A stretch of 32,575 nt of DNA from Chloroflexota bacterium (lineage in GTDB: Bacteria > Chloroflexota > Dehalococcoidia > Lucifugimonadales > JACQTT01), in NCBI GenBank assembly GCA_016210665.1, contig JACQTT010000015.1, forward strand, positions 1 through 32,575, written 5' to 3'. The notes under the pieces are model-generated. The model did not search any database and was not told where the DNA came from. It saw nothing but the letters and a program-made list of their open reading frames with translations. The position numbers and the translations under genes are program-made. Every line of letters starts with the position of its first letter. The stretch's first letter is position 1. Shown in pieces: positions 20,860 through 31,200 of the stretch.

Positions 20860-21033
20860 ATGCAAGCTCTGACTTTGGCAATACAAAGGGAACAGTGGGA
20901 TGCGGTGTCTGTACTTCTTCTGAGCGCTCTGGTAAAGGTTACCAACCAGGTGCCAAGAGATGCGGTTCAAGGTCTTTTGGAGGCCCTAGAGGTGCGAGGT
21001 TCTGAAGGAGACATGCATGGCTCCCAGGTCTAG
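20860..21033 (+). CDS. 57-aa hypothetical protein (below ORF-track cutoff)
   Basis: AGGAG RBS then ATG; MQALTLAIQREQWDAVSVLLLSALVKVTNQVPRDAVQGLLEALEVRGSEGDMHGSQV; end overlaps next ORF start. Confidence 0.55.
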   Translation: MQALTLAIQREQWDAVSVLLLSALVKVTNQVPRDAVQGLLEALEVRGSEGDMHGSQV

Positions 21034-21352
21034 GCCTAAGGTTATTGAGCCGGGAGTCTTTTATAGGCAAGTTCTCTCCCAGGCGCAGCGAATAAAGCTA
21101 GACGAGGCCCGTCAGGTTGAGGGATTGGATGAAGAGATAGCACTTCTGAGGGTGCATCTCAGCCAGTTGGTTCAGGAGCAGCCTGACAAGTTGGAGCTCC
21201 TACTCAAAGGCATTCGTTTATTGGTTCATGCTGTGGCAGTCAGATATAGGCTTTCACCGCAGGCAGAGCAGGACCTGTCTAAGAGTCTCGCCAACGTCAT
21301 TCGAGAGGTAGGCGGGCTCCTTATGCCGGAGGAGTCTAGTGGAGACAGATGA
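21017..21352 (+). CDS. hypothetical protein, possibly phage packaging accessory
   Basis: 111 aa helical protein directly before terminase genes; overlapping coding arrangement. Confidence 0.6.
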   Translation: MAPRSRPKVIEPGVFYRQVLSQAQRIKLDEARQVEGLDEEIALLRVHLSQLVQEQPDKLELLLKGIRLLVHAVAVRYRLSPQAEQDLSKSLANVIREVGGLLMPEESSGDR

Positions 21353-21557
21353 GCTTAAGGAGGCCATTGGCCGGCTCAAGTCCTCACGACATCAAAGGGT
21401 TGATACGTCGCCTGGCTCTACCTTCGAGGCCCTCTTGGAGCAGCGTATCGGGGATGTGGAACGCCACGTGGACGAGTTGAAGAGCCGTATCAACGGGTTA
21501 ATGTTTACAGTAGCGGCGGCTATTATCGCCCAACTGGTGATTAGCCTGGTTACCTGA
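21339..21557 (+). CDS. small coiled-coil protein with C-terminal TM segment
   Basis: LLEQRIGDVERHVDELKSRINGLMFTVAAAIIAQLVISLVT; overlaps preceding ORF. Confidence 0.6.
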   Translation: METDELKEAIGRLKSSRHQRVDTSPGSTFEALLEQRIGDVERHVDELKSRINGLMFTVAAAIIAQLVISLVT

Positions 21558-21567
21558 AGGAGGCGAT

Positions 21568-22962
21568 ATGGCTACTAGGTATGCTCTCAGGCCATATCAG
21601 GTGGAGATAGGAAGACGTATTCTGGATAGCATTATCCACCACCGGGGCCTCGCCTTTTCGGTGGAGATAGCCCGCCAGGGTGGCAAGAACGAGCTATCGG
21701 CTCAGATGGAGATGCTTCTCCTCACCCTCTTTATCCAGAGCGGTGGCAACCTGGTGAAGGCTGCGCCTACCTTTATACCCCAGTGCCTCATAAGCATGAT
21801 GCGACTCAAGGAGCGGCTTAACGATGCGGGCTTCGGTGGCTTCTGGAGTTCTCAGGCTGGATACATTATTCAGGTAGGCCAGGCTCGCCAACTCTTTTTC
21901 AGCGCCGAGAACTCGGCCAACGTGGTTGGAGCAACTGCCCACATCCTCCTGGAGATAGACGAGGCTCAGGACGTGGAGAAGGAGAAGTATTATAAGGAGT
22001 TCCGACCGATGGGAGCCTCTACCAATGTGACCTCGGTACTCTACGGAACGCCCTGGAACGCCTTTTCCCTGTTGGAGGAGGTGAAGCAGACCAACCTGGA
22101 GCTAGAACGCAAGGACGGTATCCGGCGCCACTTCTCTTTCGATTGGCAAGAGGTGGCTCGTTACAATCCCGAATACCAACGCTATGTAGTGGCGGAAAGA
22201 GAGCGCCTGGGGGAGGACCATCCTCTCTTTCGTACCCAGTACATGCTTTTGCCCTTGCAAGGAGGCGGTGGTTTCCTATCTGTGCAGCAGATAGCTCGGA
22301 TGGGAGGCTTCCATTCCCGCCAGGCCCGTCCATCGCTTGGAAAGACGTACGTGGCCGGTGTTGACATAGCCGGTCAGGGTGAGGAGGGAGAGGGCATCTT
22401 CTCTCTTCCTGGAACAGGCTCAAGGCGGGGACGCGACTCCACTGTCGTTACTATCGCTGAGCTAGACTTTTCGGCCTGTGAGGAGTTTGTTAGAGAGCCA
22501 GCTGTAAAGGTAGTGGAGCACTATTGCTGGACTGGAGAGAGCCATGCTTCTTTGTATGCCCAGCTAGTGGATATTTTGAAGAGCGTGTGGCGTTGCCGTC
22601 GAGTAGTTGTGGACTCTACTGGTCTGGGAGAGGGAGTCGCCAGCTTTCTAGAGAAGGCCCTGGGTGCCTCTGTAGTAGCACCATTCAAGTTTACTGCCCA
22701 GAGCAAGTCTGACTTAGCGTATGAGTTGCTGGCGGCGGTGAACTCGGGACGGCTAAAGGTTTACGGGTCTGATGGCTCCTTTGAGTACCAGGAGTTCTGG
22801 CGGCAGATGGAGCTAGCCAAGGCTCACTATCGGCCTAATAAGACCATGAACTTCTATGTGGACCCTTCTCAGGGCCACGACGATTTCATGATGAGCCTGG
22901 CTCTGGTAGTCAAGGCATCGGGGTATCTGCCACGGGTAGCGGTAGGTCGCCTAAGAGATTAG
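21568..22962 (+). CDS. phage terminase large subunit (ATPase + nuclease)
   Basis: EIARQGGKNELSA (Walker A-like), AHILLEIDEAQDV (Walker B), VAGVDIAGQ...RDSTVVTIAEL and GHDDFMMSLAL (RNaseH-like nuclease motifs). Confidence 0.88.
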   Translation: MATRYALRPYQVEIGRRILDSIIHHRGLAFSVEIARQGGKNELSAQMEMLLLTLFIQSGGNLVKAAPTFIPQCLISMMRLKERLNDAGFGGFWSSQAGYIIQVGQARQLFFSAENSANVVGATAHILLEIDEAQDVEKEKYYKEFRPMGASTNVTSVLYGTPWNAFSLLEEVKQTNLELERKDGIRRHFSFDWQEVARYNPEYQRYVVAERERLGEDHPLFRTQYMLLPLQGGGGFLSVQQIARMGGFHSRQARPSLGKTYVAGVDIAGQGEEGEGIFSLPGTGSRRGRDSTVVTIAELDFSACEEFVREPAVKVVEHYCWTGESHASLYAQLVDILKSVWRCRRVVVDSTGLGEGVASFLEKALGASVVAPFKFTAQSKSDLAYELLAAVNSGRLKVYGSDGSFEYQEFWRQMELAKAHYRPNKTMNFYVDPSQGHDDFMMSLALVVKASGYLPRVAVGRLRD

Positions 22963-23071
22963 GGTAGTTTATGTATGCCCAAGTTAGGGAACAAGTGCGG
23001 ACAAGCTTGGCAAGGAGATGCCATGAATGGTGAGCCGGAACAGAGAGAATTGCTTTTGGAGGGGATTCGCC

Positions 23072-23377
23072 ATGACTCGACGCAAGGGAATGCCGTTAAT
23101 CGATGCGCTGCCAGAGTACTATCCTTACAGAGACAATGGATGCGAGGTTTCACCCTCTTGCCTGGCCTGTCCCCTGCCCAAGTGTAGATATGACGACCCC
23201 GGTTGGATACAGCGGGAGGCTCGTGAGAAGCGAGACGGAGAGGTTCTAAAGGTTCGTCATAGAGATAGAAAGACGGTGCACCAACTGGCTAAGGAGTTCG
23301 GAATCAGCCAGCGCACCGTCCACCGTATTCTTAGCAGGGCCGGCAATGGCAACGGAACGAATGTGTTTCGAAGTTGA
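23072..23377 (+). CDS. small protein with N-terminal Cys cluster and C-terminal HTH
   Basis: Start MTRRKGMPLIDALPEYYPY with GGAGGGG RBS; CEVSPSCLACPLPKC; TVHQLAKEFGISQRTVHRILSRAG HTH. Confidence 0.65.
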   Translation: MTRRKGMPLIDALPEYYPYRDNGCEVSPSCLACPLPKCRYDDPGWIQREAREKRDGEVLKVRHRDRKTVHQLAKEFGISQRTVHRILSRAGNGNGTNVFRS

Positions 23378-23387
23378 AGGAGTGCAG

Positions 23388-24737
23388 ATGAATACATTAT
23401 CTATACCATCTATTCCCCAACAAATTTCTAGAAGGGATCTGGACCGCCTTAGGGCTTATCGCGAGAACCTGGACTTTTACAATGGAATTCAGTGGCAAGG
23501 TATAGGTAGGCGAGGGGAGCGGCGACTGATCTTTAACTATGCAAAGACCTTTATAGATAAGCTAGCATCCTATTTAATGTCTGGTGTTGAGGTAGTAATA
23601 GAGCCTCAGGATACCTCTGAGGAGTCTGGGGAACAGGCGCGGAGGGCACAAGAGGCCCTGCACCGTGTTTATGATGTCAACGGCCTGGAACAGCTAGATT
23701 TCGAAACAGAGCTGGACGCCTCTATTTTGGGGGACGGTTGCTATAAGGTAACCTGGGATCCCCATAGCCAACAGGTGCGAGTAACATCGCCCGATGTGCA
23801 GGGCATATACGCCTGGTGGGTTGGAGACGACCCCTCTCGCGTTTGGCGGATCGCCAGTAGCTACAAGCTCTCATGGGAAGAGGCACAGATGATATACGAC
23901 ATCGCCATTCCCTCCACGGAACAGTTACATCAACAGGGTGTCACTATCGTTGAGGTGTGGTCAGAGACCTCTTTCCAGCTCTGGCTTGGTTCTACCAGCT
24001 CACCTGGAGGCGGGGGCTCGCTCCTCCAGGAGCGAGCTAACCCCTATGGCTTTATCCCGTTTATCCCCTTTCCTAACCTACGAGAGCCCAAGAAGTTCTG
24101 GGGACAGAGCGACCTGGCGCTCCTAAAAGAGCCTTCTAGAGAGCTGAACAGGGCACTTTCCCAATTATCCATGATACTGGAGCTTTCTGGTAACCCTATT
24201 GCTGTGCTGGAGGGGGTGCATGAGGCCCAGGACATAGCCGTGCAGCCGGGCGCAGTGTGGGAGTTACCAGAGCAAGCACGGGCCTACCTCCTCGATCTTC
24301 TTCAAGGCGGAGGTATCAAGCTGCATATAGACTTTATTGACCTTGTGTATCGTGCCCTCCATGATCTGTCGGAAGCCCCCCGAACTGCTTTTGGCGATAA
24401 CCCTCGAAACCTCTCGGGCGTGGCCCTGGAGATGGAGATGCATCCTCTGCTCCAGCGGGTACGTCGCAAGCGCCTCATAAGGACGGCGGTGTACAAACAG
24501 CGAAACGAGATGATCCTGCGTATCCTGGAGGAAAAGACTGGAGTGCGCTATCTGCCGGTGCGGCAGCGTTTGATGTGGGGACAGCTACTGCCCCAGGACC
24601 GTGGCCGACTAGTGCGGGATGAGCAGATACTGGTAGAGTCGGGGGTTCACAGTCGGCGGCGTGCTATGGAGGAGCTTGGGGTGGGTAACCCAGAGGCGGA
24701 GTGGGCCCGCATTAAGGAGGAGGGGGGAATAGGATAG
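23388..24737 (+). CDS. phage portal protein (SPP1 gp6-like)
   Basis: Start MNTLSIPS with AAGGAG RBS (track start 23346 upstream); RAYRENLDFYNGIQWQGIGRRGERRLIFNYAKTFIDKLASYLMSGVEVV...LDASILGDGCYKVTWDP; SDLALLKEPSRELNRALSQLSMILELSGNPIAV. Confidence 0.85.
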   Translation: MNTLSIPSIPQQISRRDLDRLRAYRENLDFYNGIQWQGIGRRGERRLIFNYAKTFIDKLASYLMSGVEVVIEPQDTSEESGEQARRAQEALHRVYDVNGLEQLDFETELDASILGDGCYKVTWDPHSQQVRVTSPDVQGIYAWWVGDDPSRVWRIASSYKLSWEEAQMIYDIAIPSTEQLHQQGVTIVEVWSETSFQLWLGSTSSPGGGGSLLQERANPYGFIPFIPFPNLREPKKFWGQSDLALLKEPSRELNRALSQLSMILELSGNPIAVLEGVHEAQDIAVQPGAVWELPEQARAYLLDLLQGGGIKLHIDFIDLVYRALHDLSEAPRTAFGDNPRNLSGVALEMEMHPLLQRVRRKRLIRTAVYKQRNEMILRILEEKTGVRYLPVRQRLMWGQLLPQDRGRLVRDEQILVESGVHSRRRAMEELGVGNPEAEWARIKEEGGIG

Positions 24738-24940
24738 CGGCTGTATGAGGCGCGGCATCAATTGCCGAAGAAGACAGTGGGCATCTTGTTGAATTTTGTT
24801 CGTTGATGATGTTGGCTGATGTAACCTCATGCCAAAATAGCTGTTTTAGTCAGGTCTCAGTTGAAAAACGCTGTTAATCAAGATTTTCTCAACCCTCTTG
24901 ATCTCCCCAGTTAATAAACGACCTCGAGTACACGGCCTTG

Positions 24941-24981
24941 ACACAGGCATGGGCGAATATTAAGATTTGGCCTGTGCCGTG
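24941..24981. other. imperfect inverted repeat downstream of portal gene
   Basis: CACGG...CACAGGC (24952-24958) / GCCTGTG (24970-24976) CCGTG; no clear U-tract, so not called a terminator. Confidence 0.35.
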
Positions 24982-25047
24982 GGTGGTTTCCGTGACGTTT
25001 AATGGTTAGAAGGGTGAGTAGACGTTGAACTATTACCCTATAGGGTC

Positions 25048-25075
25048 TTGACTTTTCGCCTTATTGCTATATACT
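25048..25075 (+). promoter_or_regulatory. candidate promoter of the giant secreted-protein gene
   Basis: TTGACT (25048-25053), 16 bp spacer, TATACT (25070-25075); ~137 nt to ATG 25212. Confidence 0.5.
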
Positions 25076-25211
25076 GTCGGTCAGAGTCTGGGGAAGTATT
25101 TTGTGGCATCTCAGAGATTTGAGGATGCAGCACCAGACGCGTAAGGCAAGCGTGAGGGGGAGGTGTCAGGAGATTGATAGTGCTGGAAATTACCAGAGCA
25201 GGTAAGATGGG

Positions 25212-28200
25212 ATGAATAGAAAATCTTTGGCCTATTCAGGTATTTTATTCCTCGCGGTAGTCTTTGTTTATACTTTACTAAGCAGTGGACTAGTTCAGGG
25301 CGTTACTCAGAATGCCGACGTTGTGCTGCAGAGCGACTCCTCTCAATATGTTCTGGGTCAGTCTGTTTTTTATACTGGGAACCTAAGATTTGTCCAAGAC
25401 GAGCAAGCTACCATTCATAATGTGCGGCTCAAGGTCGGCGGACCCCAGGGCTTCGAAGTTGATTTGCCCCTGGAAGAGGGTACCTTTAACCTGTCCTCCC
25501 AGGTTCCAGGCGATTTGACAGGCACCGTCAGCTTTCAAGACTTGGACTTCGGCGAGCCTGGAGGAACGTTACCCGGCGGCACCCTGCCAGGTACCCTGCC
25601 GGGCACCTTGCCTGACGGCCAGCAGTTCAAAGGTTTGAGCAACCTGGCGAAGATAATCTACGCTATCAAGTGGACTCCTCCGGTCTTTATTGATCCGGCT
25701 CCCTCTTTTACCCTGATCCCGAATACCGATGTGCTCTTCACCATACCTCAACTGGCGGGCCCTACCGAAGAGCAGGGAACGAAGCTTCCTGCTACGGAGT
25801 TGAAATTCAGCATACCCTCTCTGGGTGCCCCTGGGGGAACTGTTTTGCCCAATGCTGACTTTGCCTTCAACATCCCCCAGGTGGCCGCCGTGTCCACCGC
25901 TCCCGCCGAGCTGCCGGACCTACCCGACACCGCCGTTGGCTTCAACATACCCCAGGTGGTTGTAACCGGTGCACCTCCTGGAGTTCTGAACTTCCCCGAT
26001 TCCAGCGCTGCTTGGGGCTCTGGCGCCACGGCCGGCGATATCCCCACCTTGTCTGTTGATGCCGCTCCCACGGGAGTGCCCAACCTGCCCGACACAACCG
26101 CTGCCTGGGGCACCGGCGCCACGGCGGGCAACATACCTGACCTGGTTGCCCTCGGGCTCGTGCCCACGGCCCCGGCTGGGGTCGAGAACCTGCCCAACTC
26201 CAGCCTCGCCTTTCCTATCCCGCTGGATCAGAGCCCCAGGGGCCTTGCCTTCGACGGCAACAACTTCTGGATGGTGGTGGATGGCTCCTCTAGGGATCAG
26301 GTCTTGAAGCTGGACGGCGATGGGAATCACATCGCCTCCTTTAGCGGGCCGAGCGCTAATCTATCTGGCATCGCCTTTCTCAACGACTTCCTGTGGGTCA
26401 ACGAGAACCAGTTCCGGTGCTTCGATGACGTGGATGGCGACTTCTCTTCGGACTACAATGAGTGCTTCCGGAGCCACAGAATCTTCAAAGTCAATCCCAG
26501 CTCGGTGCCCAGCTCGGACATTGGCTGGTCCCAGCTCAGCAGCGCCGCCATCAACACCGTGGACCAGTGGAGCGACATGGGGGGCGTTGCGGCCTCAGGC
26601 AGCGGCAGCTCGGGCACTCTCTGGGTTGCCGGCAGGTTCACCGGCCGCCTCTACAACATCGAGCAGAGCGGTAATGAAATCGCAAGCATATACACCACCG
26701 AATACCTGGAAATGGAGGCCGCGGCCTTCGATAACAATGTCATCTACACCTCCAAGAGCGGGACCATCACGGCGTGGACGACTACGGGAACCAAGATAAG
26801 CGATACGGTCACCAACCCATCCCGAGGCAACATAAGAGGCCTGGCCTTCAAGAGCGTCAGCGGCTCGCCCGTCCTCTTCTTCGCCGGCGCCACCGATAAG
26901 AAGGTTTACAAAGGATTCTTCGCCACCACGGTCACCACCAGTCCCCGGGGGCTGGCCTTCACCAAGAGCACCGACAACCCCGGCGAAGCCCTGTGGATAC
27001 TGGTGGATGGTGAACCCAAGGACAAGATTCTAAAGGTAAACCCCACCACCGGGGCGTTGATTACGGACTTTGGAACCAGCGGACAGGCCGATGCCCCCAG
27101 CGCCAAGACCGAGGGCATCACCTATTATGGTCAAAACCTGTATGTCATCGCCAACGAAGGTTTTGTGCGGAAGCTGTATAAGCTTAACCCCTCTTCCGGC
27201 GCCATCGTAACCGAGTACGACCTGGGAAGCACGGCTCAGATCTATGACGACCTGGGAGACCTGACCACGGACGGCACCAACCTGATAGCCTATGCCACCG
27301 GGTTCAACACCGTCTATGTAATTAACCCAGCCAATGGTAACAGGGAGGACATCAAGTTCCCCTGCTGCCCGCCTACCCTGAGCGGTGCCCGAGGGCTGGC
27401 CCATAACGTAGGCAGAAACATATTCTTCTTCGCCAAGGGTGGAAAACTGGGAACCCTGGCGTCTGATTTCGCCTTCCTGGAAGAGCAATCGGTTACCAAG
27501 GACACCGCCAGCGTAACCGGCATCCAAGGGCTGGTGTATAGCGGAAACCTCCTCTACGTAGCCATTGATGGGAAGATATTGAGGGGATTCCTGGCCGTTA
27601 CCGTGACCACTAACCCCAGGGGCATGGCCTTCAGCCCAACGGGTTCGACTCCGGGCCGCGCCCTGTGGATAGTGGTGGACGGCGACCCCAAGGACAAGCT
27701 CTTCAAGGTGAACCCGGACACAGGGGCCTTGCTCACGACCTTTGGCACCGGCGGGGCCGTGGACGCGCCCAGCAAAGAGATCCAGGGCGTTACCTTCCTG
27801 GGGAACAAGCTATGGATGGTCTCGAATGAGGGCTTTACCCGCAAGCTGTACAAGATAAATCCGTCCAATGGCGCAGTAGAGAACACCTTTGACCTGGGCA
27901 CTACAGCCCAGATCTTCGGCGACCTGGGGGATATCACCAACGATGGCACCAATCTCGTGGTCCATGAGAGGAACAACAACGTCGTCTATTTCCTAGATAC
28001 CACTGGCGTGAAGACCGGGCTGGAGATGAAGTTCCCCTGCTGTCCCTCCTTCTTCGGTGCCAAGGGGTTGGCCTTCAACAGCGGACGCAGCACCTACTTT
28101 GCTGCCAGCGCTGGCAAAGTGGCGACTTACAGCTCCTCCTTCGATTTCCTGGAAGAGGTTACAGCAAAGCAGGACGGCACCAACATCACTGGTATCGAGG

Positions 28201-31200
28201 GGATGGTATTTGATGGAGACCTCTTGTATATCTCCCGCAGCGGAAAGGTGAGCAAGGGCTTCCTGGCTACAACCGCCACCGTGGAGCCAAAGGGCATAGC
28301 CTTCACCTCGGCGGCTACTGCCGCAGGAAAGGCCCTGTGGATACTGGTGAATGGCGAGCCCAAGGACAAGCTCCTCAAGGTGGACCCGGACACGGGGCTA
28401 CTTAACGCAGCCTTCGGTTCCAGCGGCTCTGTGGACGCGCCCAGCAAGAATACCGAGGGAATTACCTTCCTGAACACGGGCGTTGCCAACACCAGCTTCC
28501 TGTGGATCATCGGCAACGAGGGATTTGAAAGGAAGTTGTACAAGGTGAATGTAAGCAACGGCAATGTTGCGGATACCTTTAGCCTGGGCACTACAGCCCA
28601 GATCTTCGACGACCTGGGGGGCATCACCAACGACGGCACCAACCTGATAGTCTATACCCGCGGCTTCAACCGCTTCATCGTGATAGACCCATCCAACGCC
28701 TCCCAGGTGAGCAGCCAGTTTGTAGGCGGCCCCAGCTTCGAGGGTGGCCGAGGGCTGGCCCGCCACGCCGGTCGGAGCCAGTTCTTCGTCGGCAGGTCTG
28801 CCAAGCTGGCCCGCTTCAACTCCGAGTTTCAGTTCCTTCAGGAGCAGACGGTAACCGAGGCGGCTTCGTCCATCGCCGGCATAGAGGGGTTGGATTTCGA
28901 CGGCGACGTGCTCTACGTTGCCCGCTTCCAGAGTGGCGTCGGCAAGGTGAGCAAGGGCGCTCTGCGCCTCACTGTGACCACCAATCCCAGAGGCATGGCC
29001 TTCACCCCGACGGGAACTCTAATCAGCGGCATCAACGTCGGCAGGGCCTTGTGGGTGCTGGTGGACGGCGATCCCTTTGACAAGCTGCTGAAGATAGACC
29101 CAGATACCGGGGCGTTGATTACCACTTTTGCCACGGACGGCGCCAAGGACACCCCCAGCGGCAACACCGAGGGCATTACCTTCTTCCAGAACGCATTGTG
29201 GGTCGTGGCTAACGAGCCCAACGGGGTGAAGCTGTTCAAGGTCAAGGCGACGGACGGGTCTGTGCAGGAGACGATAAACCTGAGCCAGTGCCCCAGCCTG
29301 TGTTCGGTCTTCGACCCTGTGGGTGACATAAGCAATGACGGCACAAACCTGTTAGTCACCATGAATGGTTTTATGAAGGTTGTGACGCTGAACACCGATG
29401 GTACCAAGGTGTCGGATCAGTTCCCTGCGCCCGTTCTTAACGGGGCTAACGGCCTTGCCTTCCGGTCTGCTAAATCCCAGCTCTTCTTTGCCAAAGGCTC
29501 TACTATCGCTCAGTTCGCCCTAGAAGGGGACCAGCTATTCTTTGCCGACGAGTTTGCCACCTCCCTGACGGGGATTCAGGGGCTTACCTTTGTAGGTGAC
29601 GTGCTGTACATAGGGCACACGGGATCCGGTAAGGTCTCCAAGGCGTCAATTCCATCGGATATATCAAATGTCCCTCAGGGGTTGGCCTACGACAGCGGAG
29701 CCAATGAGCTCTACGTCCTGGTGGATGGGAAGGCGGCCGACCATATCATCGTGATGAACCCTACCAATGGCAACGTCATACGGGACTTTCCGGCGACTGA
29801 TGAGGACTCCTTCAGCATCACCTTCCTGAATGGTTTTGTTTACGTTGGTGTCCGGGACGACGACTTTGGCCAGACGACAGCCGCAAAATTCGTGAAGCTC
29901 AACCCTGCCAATGGCAACCTAGTGGCTACCATAACTCCTGGTGCGATCCCCTTTGGCAATCCTCCTACGGGGCTGAGCAACGACGGCACCTCTCTGGTCG
30001 CTTTGATGGGGCAGGGGCCCTCGGAGGTCCGCTTCCTGGATCCCTCCGACGGGTCTCAGGAGGAGCAGGTAGGCTTCTTCGACCCCCAGGGCGGCTTTGT
30101 ACCCAGTGAGATGCAGGCACTGGCCCTCCGCTTGGCGCCTACAAGAAACTTCTTCGCCTTCAAGGGCAACCAGGTCTTCCGCTTTGACGAGGGAGGCAGG
30201 AAGATTGCCGAAATCAGCATCTCTACTGCCAACTTCGGCAATGTCCAGGGAGCCACCTTCGTGGGGAATCTTCTCTACATGGCGGAGGCCCAGGGGAAGA
30301 CCATCCATGCGGCCCTTATACCCGCGCCGACGACGGTAATAACGAAGAGCCCGAAGGGGATGGCGACAGATGGCACCAGCCTCTACGTCGTGGTGGATGG
30401 CAGCCCCAAGGACAAGATAATGAAGCTGAACGCCACCACGGGCGCCCTGGTGACCTCCTTTGGCTCCCAGGGCTCCGTTGATGCCCCTGGCACGGATACC
30501 GATGCCCTGGCCTTCCACGGAGGCTTCCTCTACGCCGTGACCAACGACGTGAAGAGTGTCGAGGTGCAGCCCCAGGTCTTCCAGCAGCAGGTCTTTCCCG
30601 TCATTTCCAAGCTCGATGCTACTACAGGTGCGGAGCAACTGAAGTTCAAGATCCAGTGGCAGCCTCCAGGCCAGCAGACCCAGAGGCTCAATGACACGAT
30701 TGGAGCCCTGGCCAGCGATGGCACGTTCCTCTACGCCGGTGTGAAGGGTGAAGGTGCGCTCCAGGGAGCCTGGTTCAAGGTGAATCCCGCTAACCCGCAG
30801 GCTGTTTCCTCTATGGTCAGCCAGTTCGCCGGAAAGTTTCCCTTCATGGGCAGTTTCCAGGCCATGGAGCTTACCCTGGGCACCGACTTCCCTGCTGACC
30901 GGCAGTTGGTCGCCAGCGACGGCAGTGGCATCGCCCGCTTCAACAAGACTACAGGCGTGATGTTCGACCGGTACGAGGAAGGCAAGAATATCAGGGGTAT
31001 GGCCTATATCGGCCTGAGGCTCTTCCTTGCTGATGCCGCCAGTGACAGCATCCTGGGGACGGCGCTGCCTGAGAAGACGATAGAGCTTACCAATGTGGGG
31101 AGCTACAGCAGCGAGCTAATAGCCGATGTGTCTGCCAGTCCTACCCAGACCGTCAAGAATGTACCGGCTCTAGCCTACAGCATCATCCGCAACCCGGATG

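Noticed and set aside
22975-23187. 70-aa ORF MPKLGNKCGQAWQGDAMNGEPEQ...
   Set aside because: Overlaps most of the N-terminal coding part of the HTH gene in another frame, whose RBS and motifs are more convincing; could not be supported
25569-25620. LPGT repeats as possible sortase LPXTG signal
   Set aside because: Located near the N-terminus, sequence is (TLPG)n, with no following TM and basic tail
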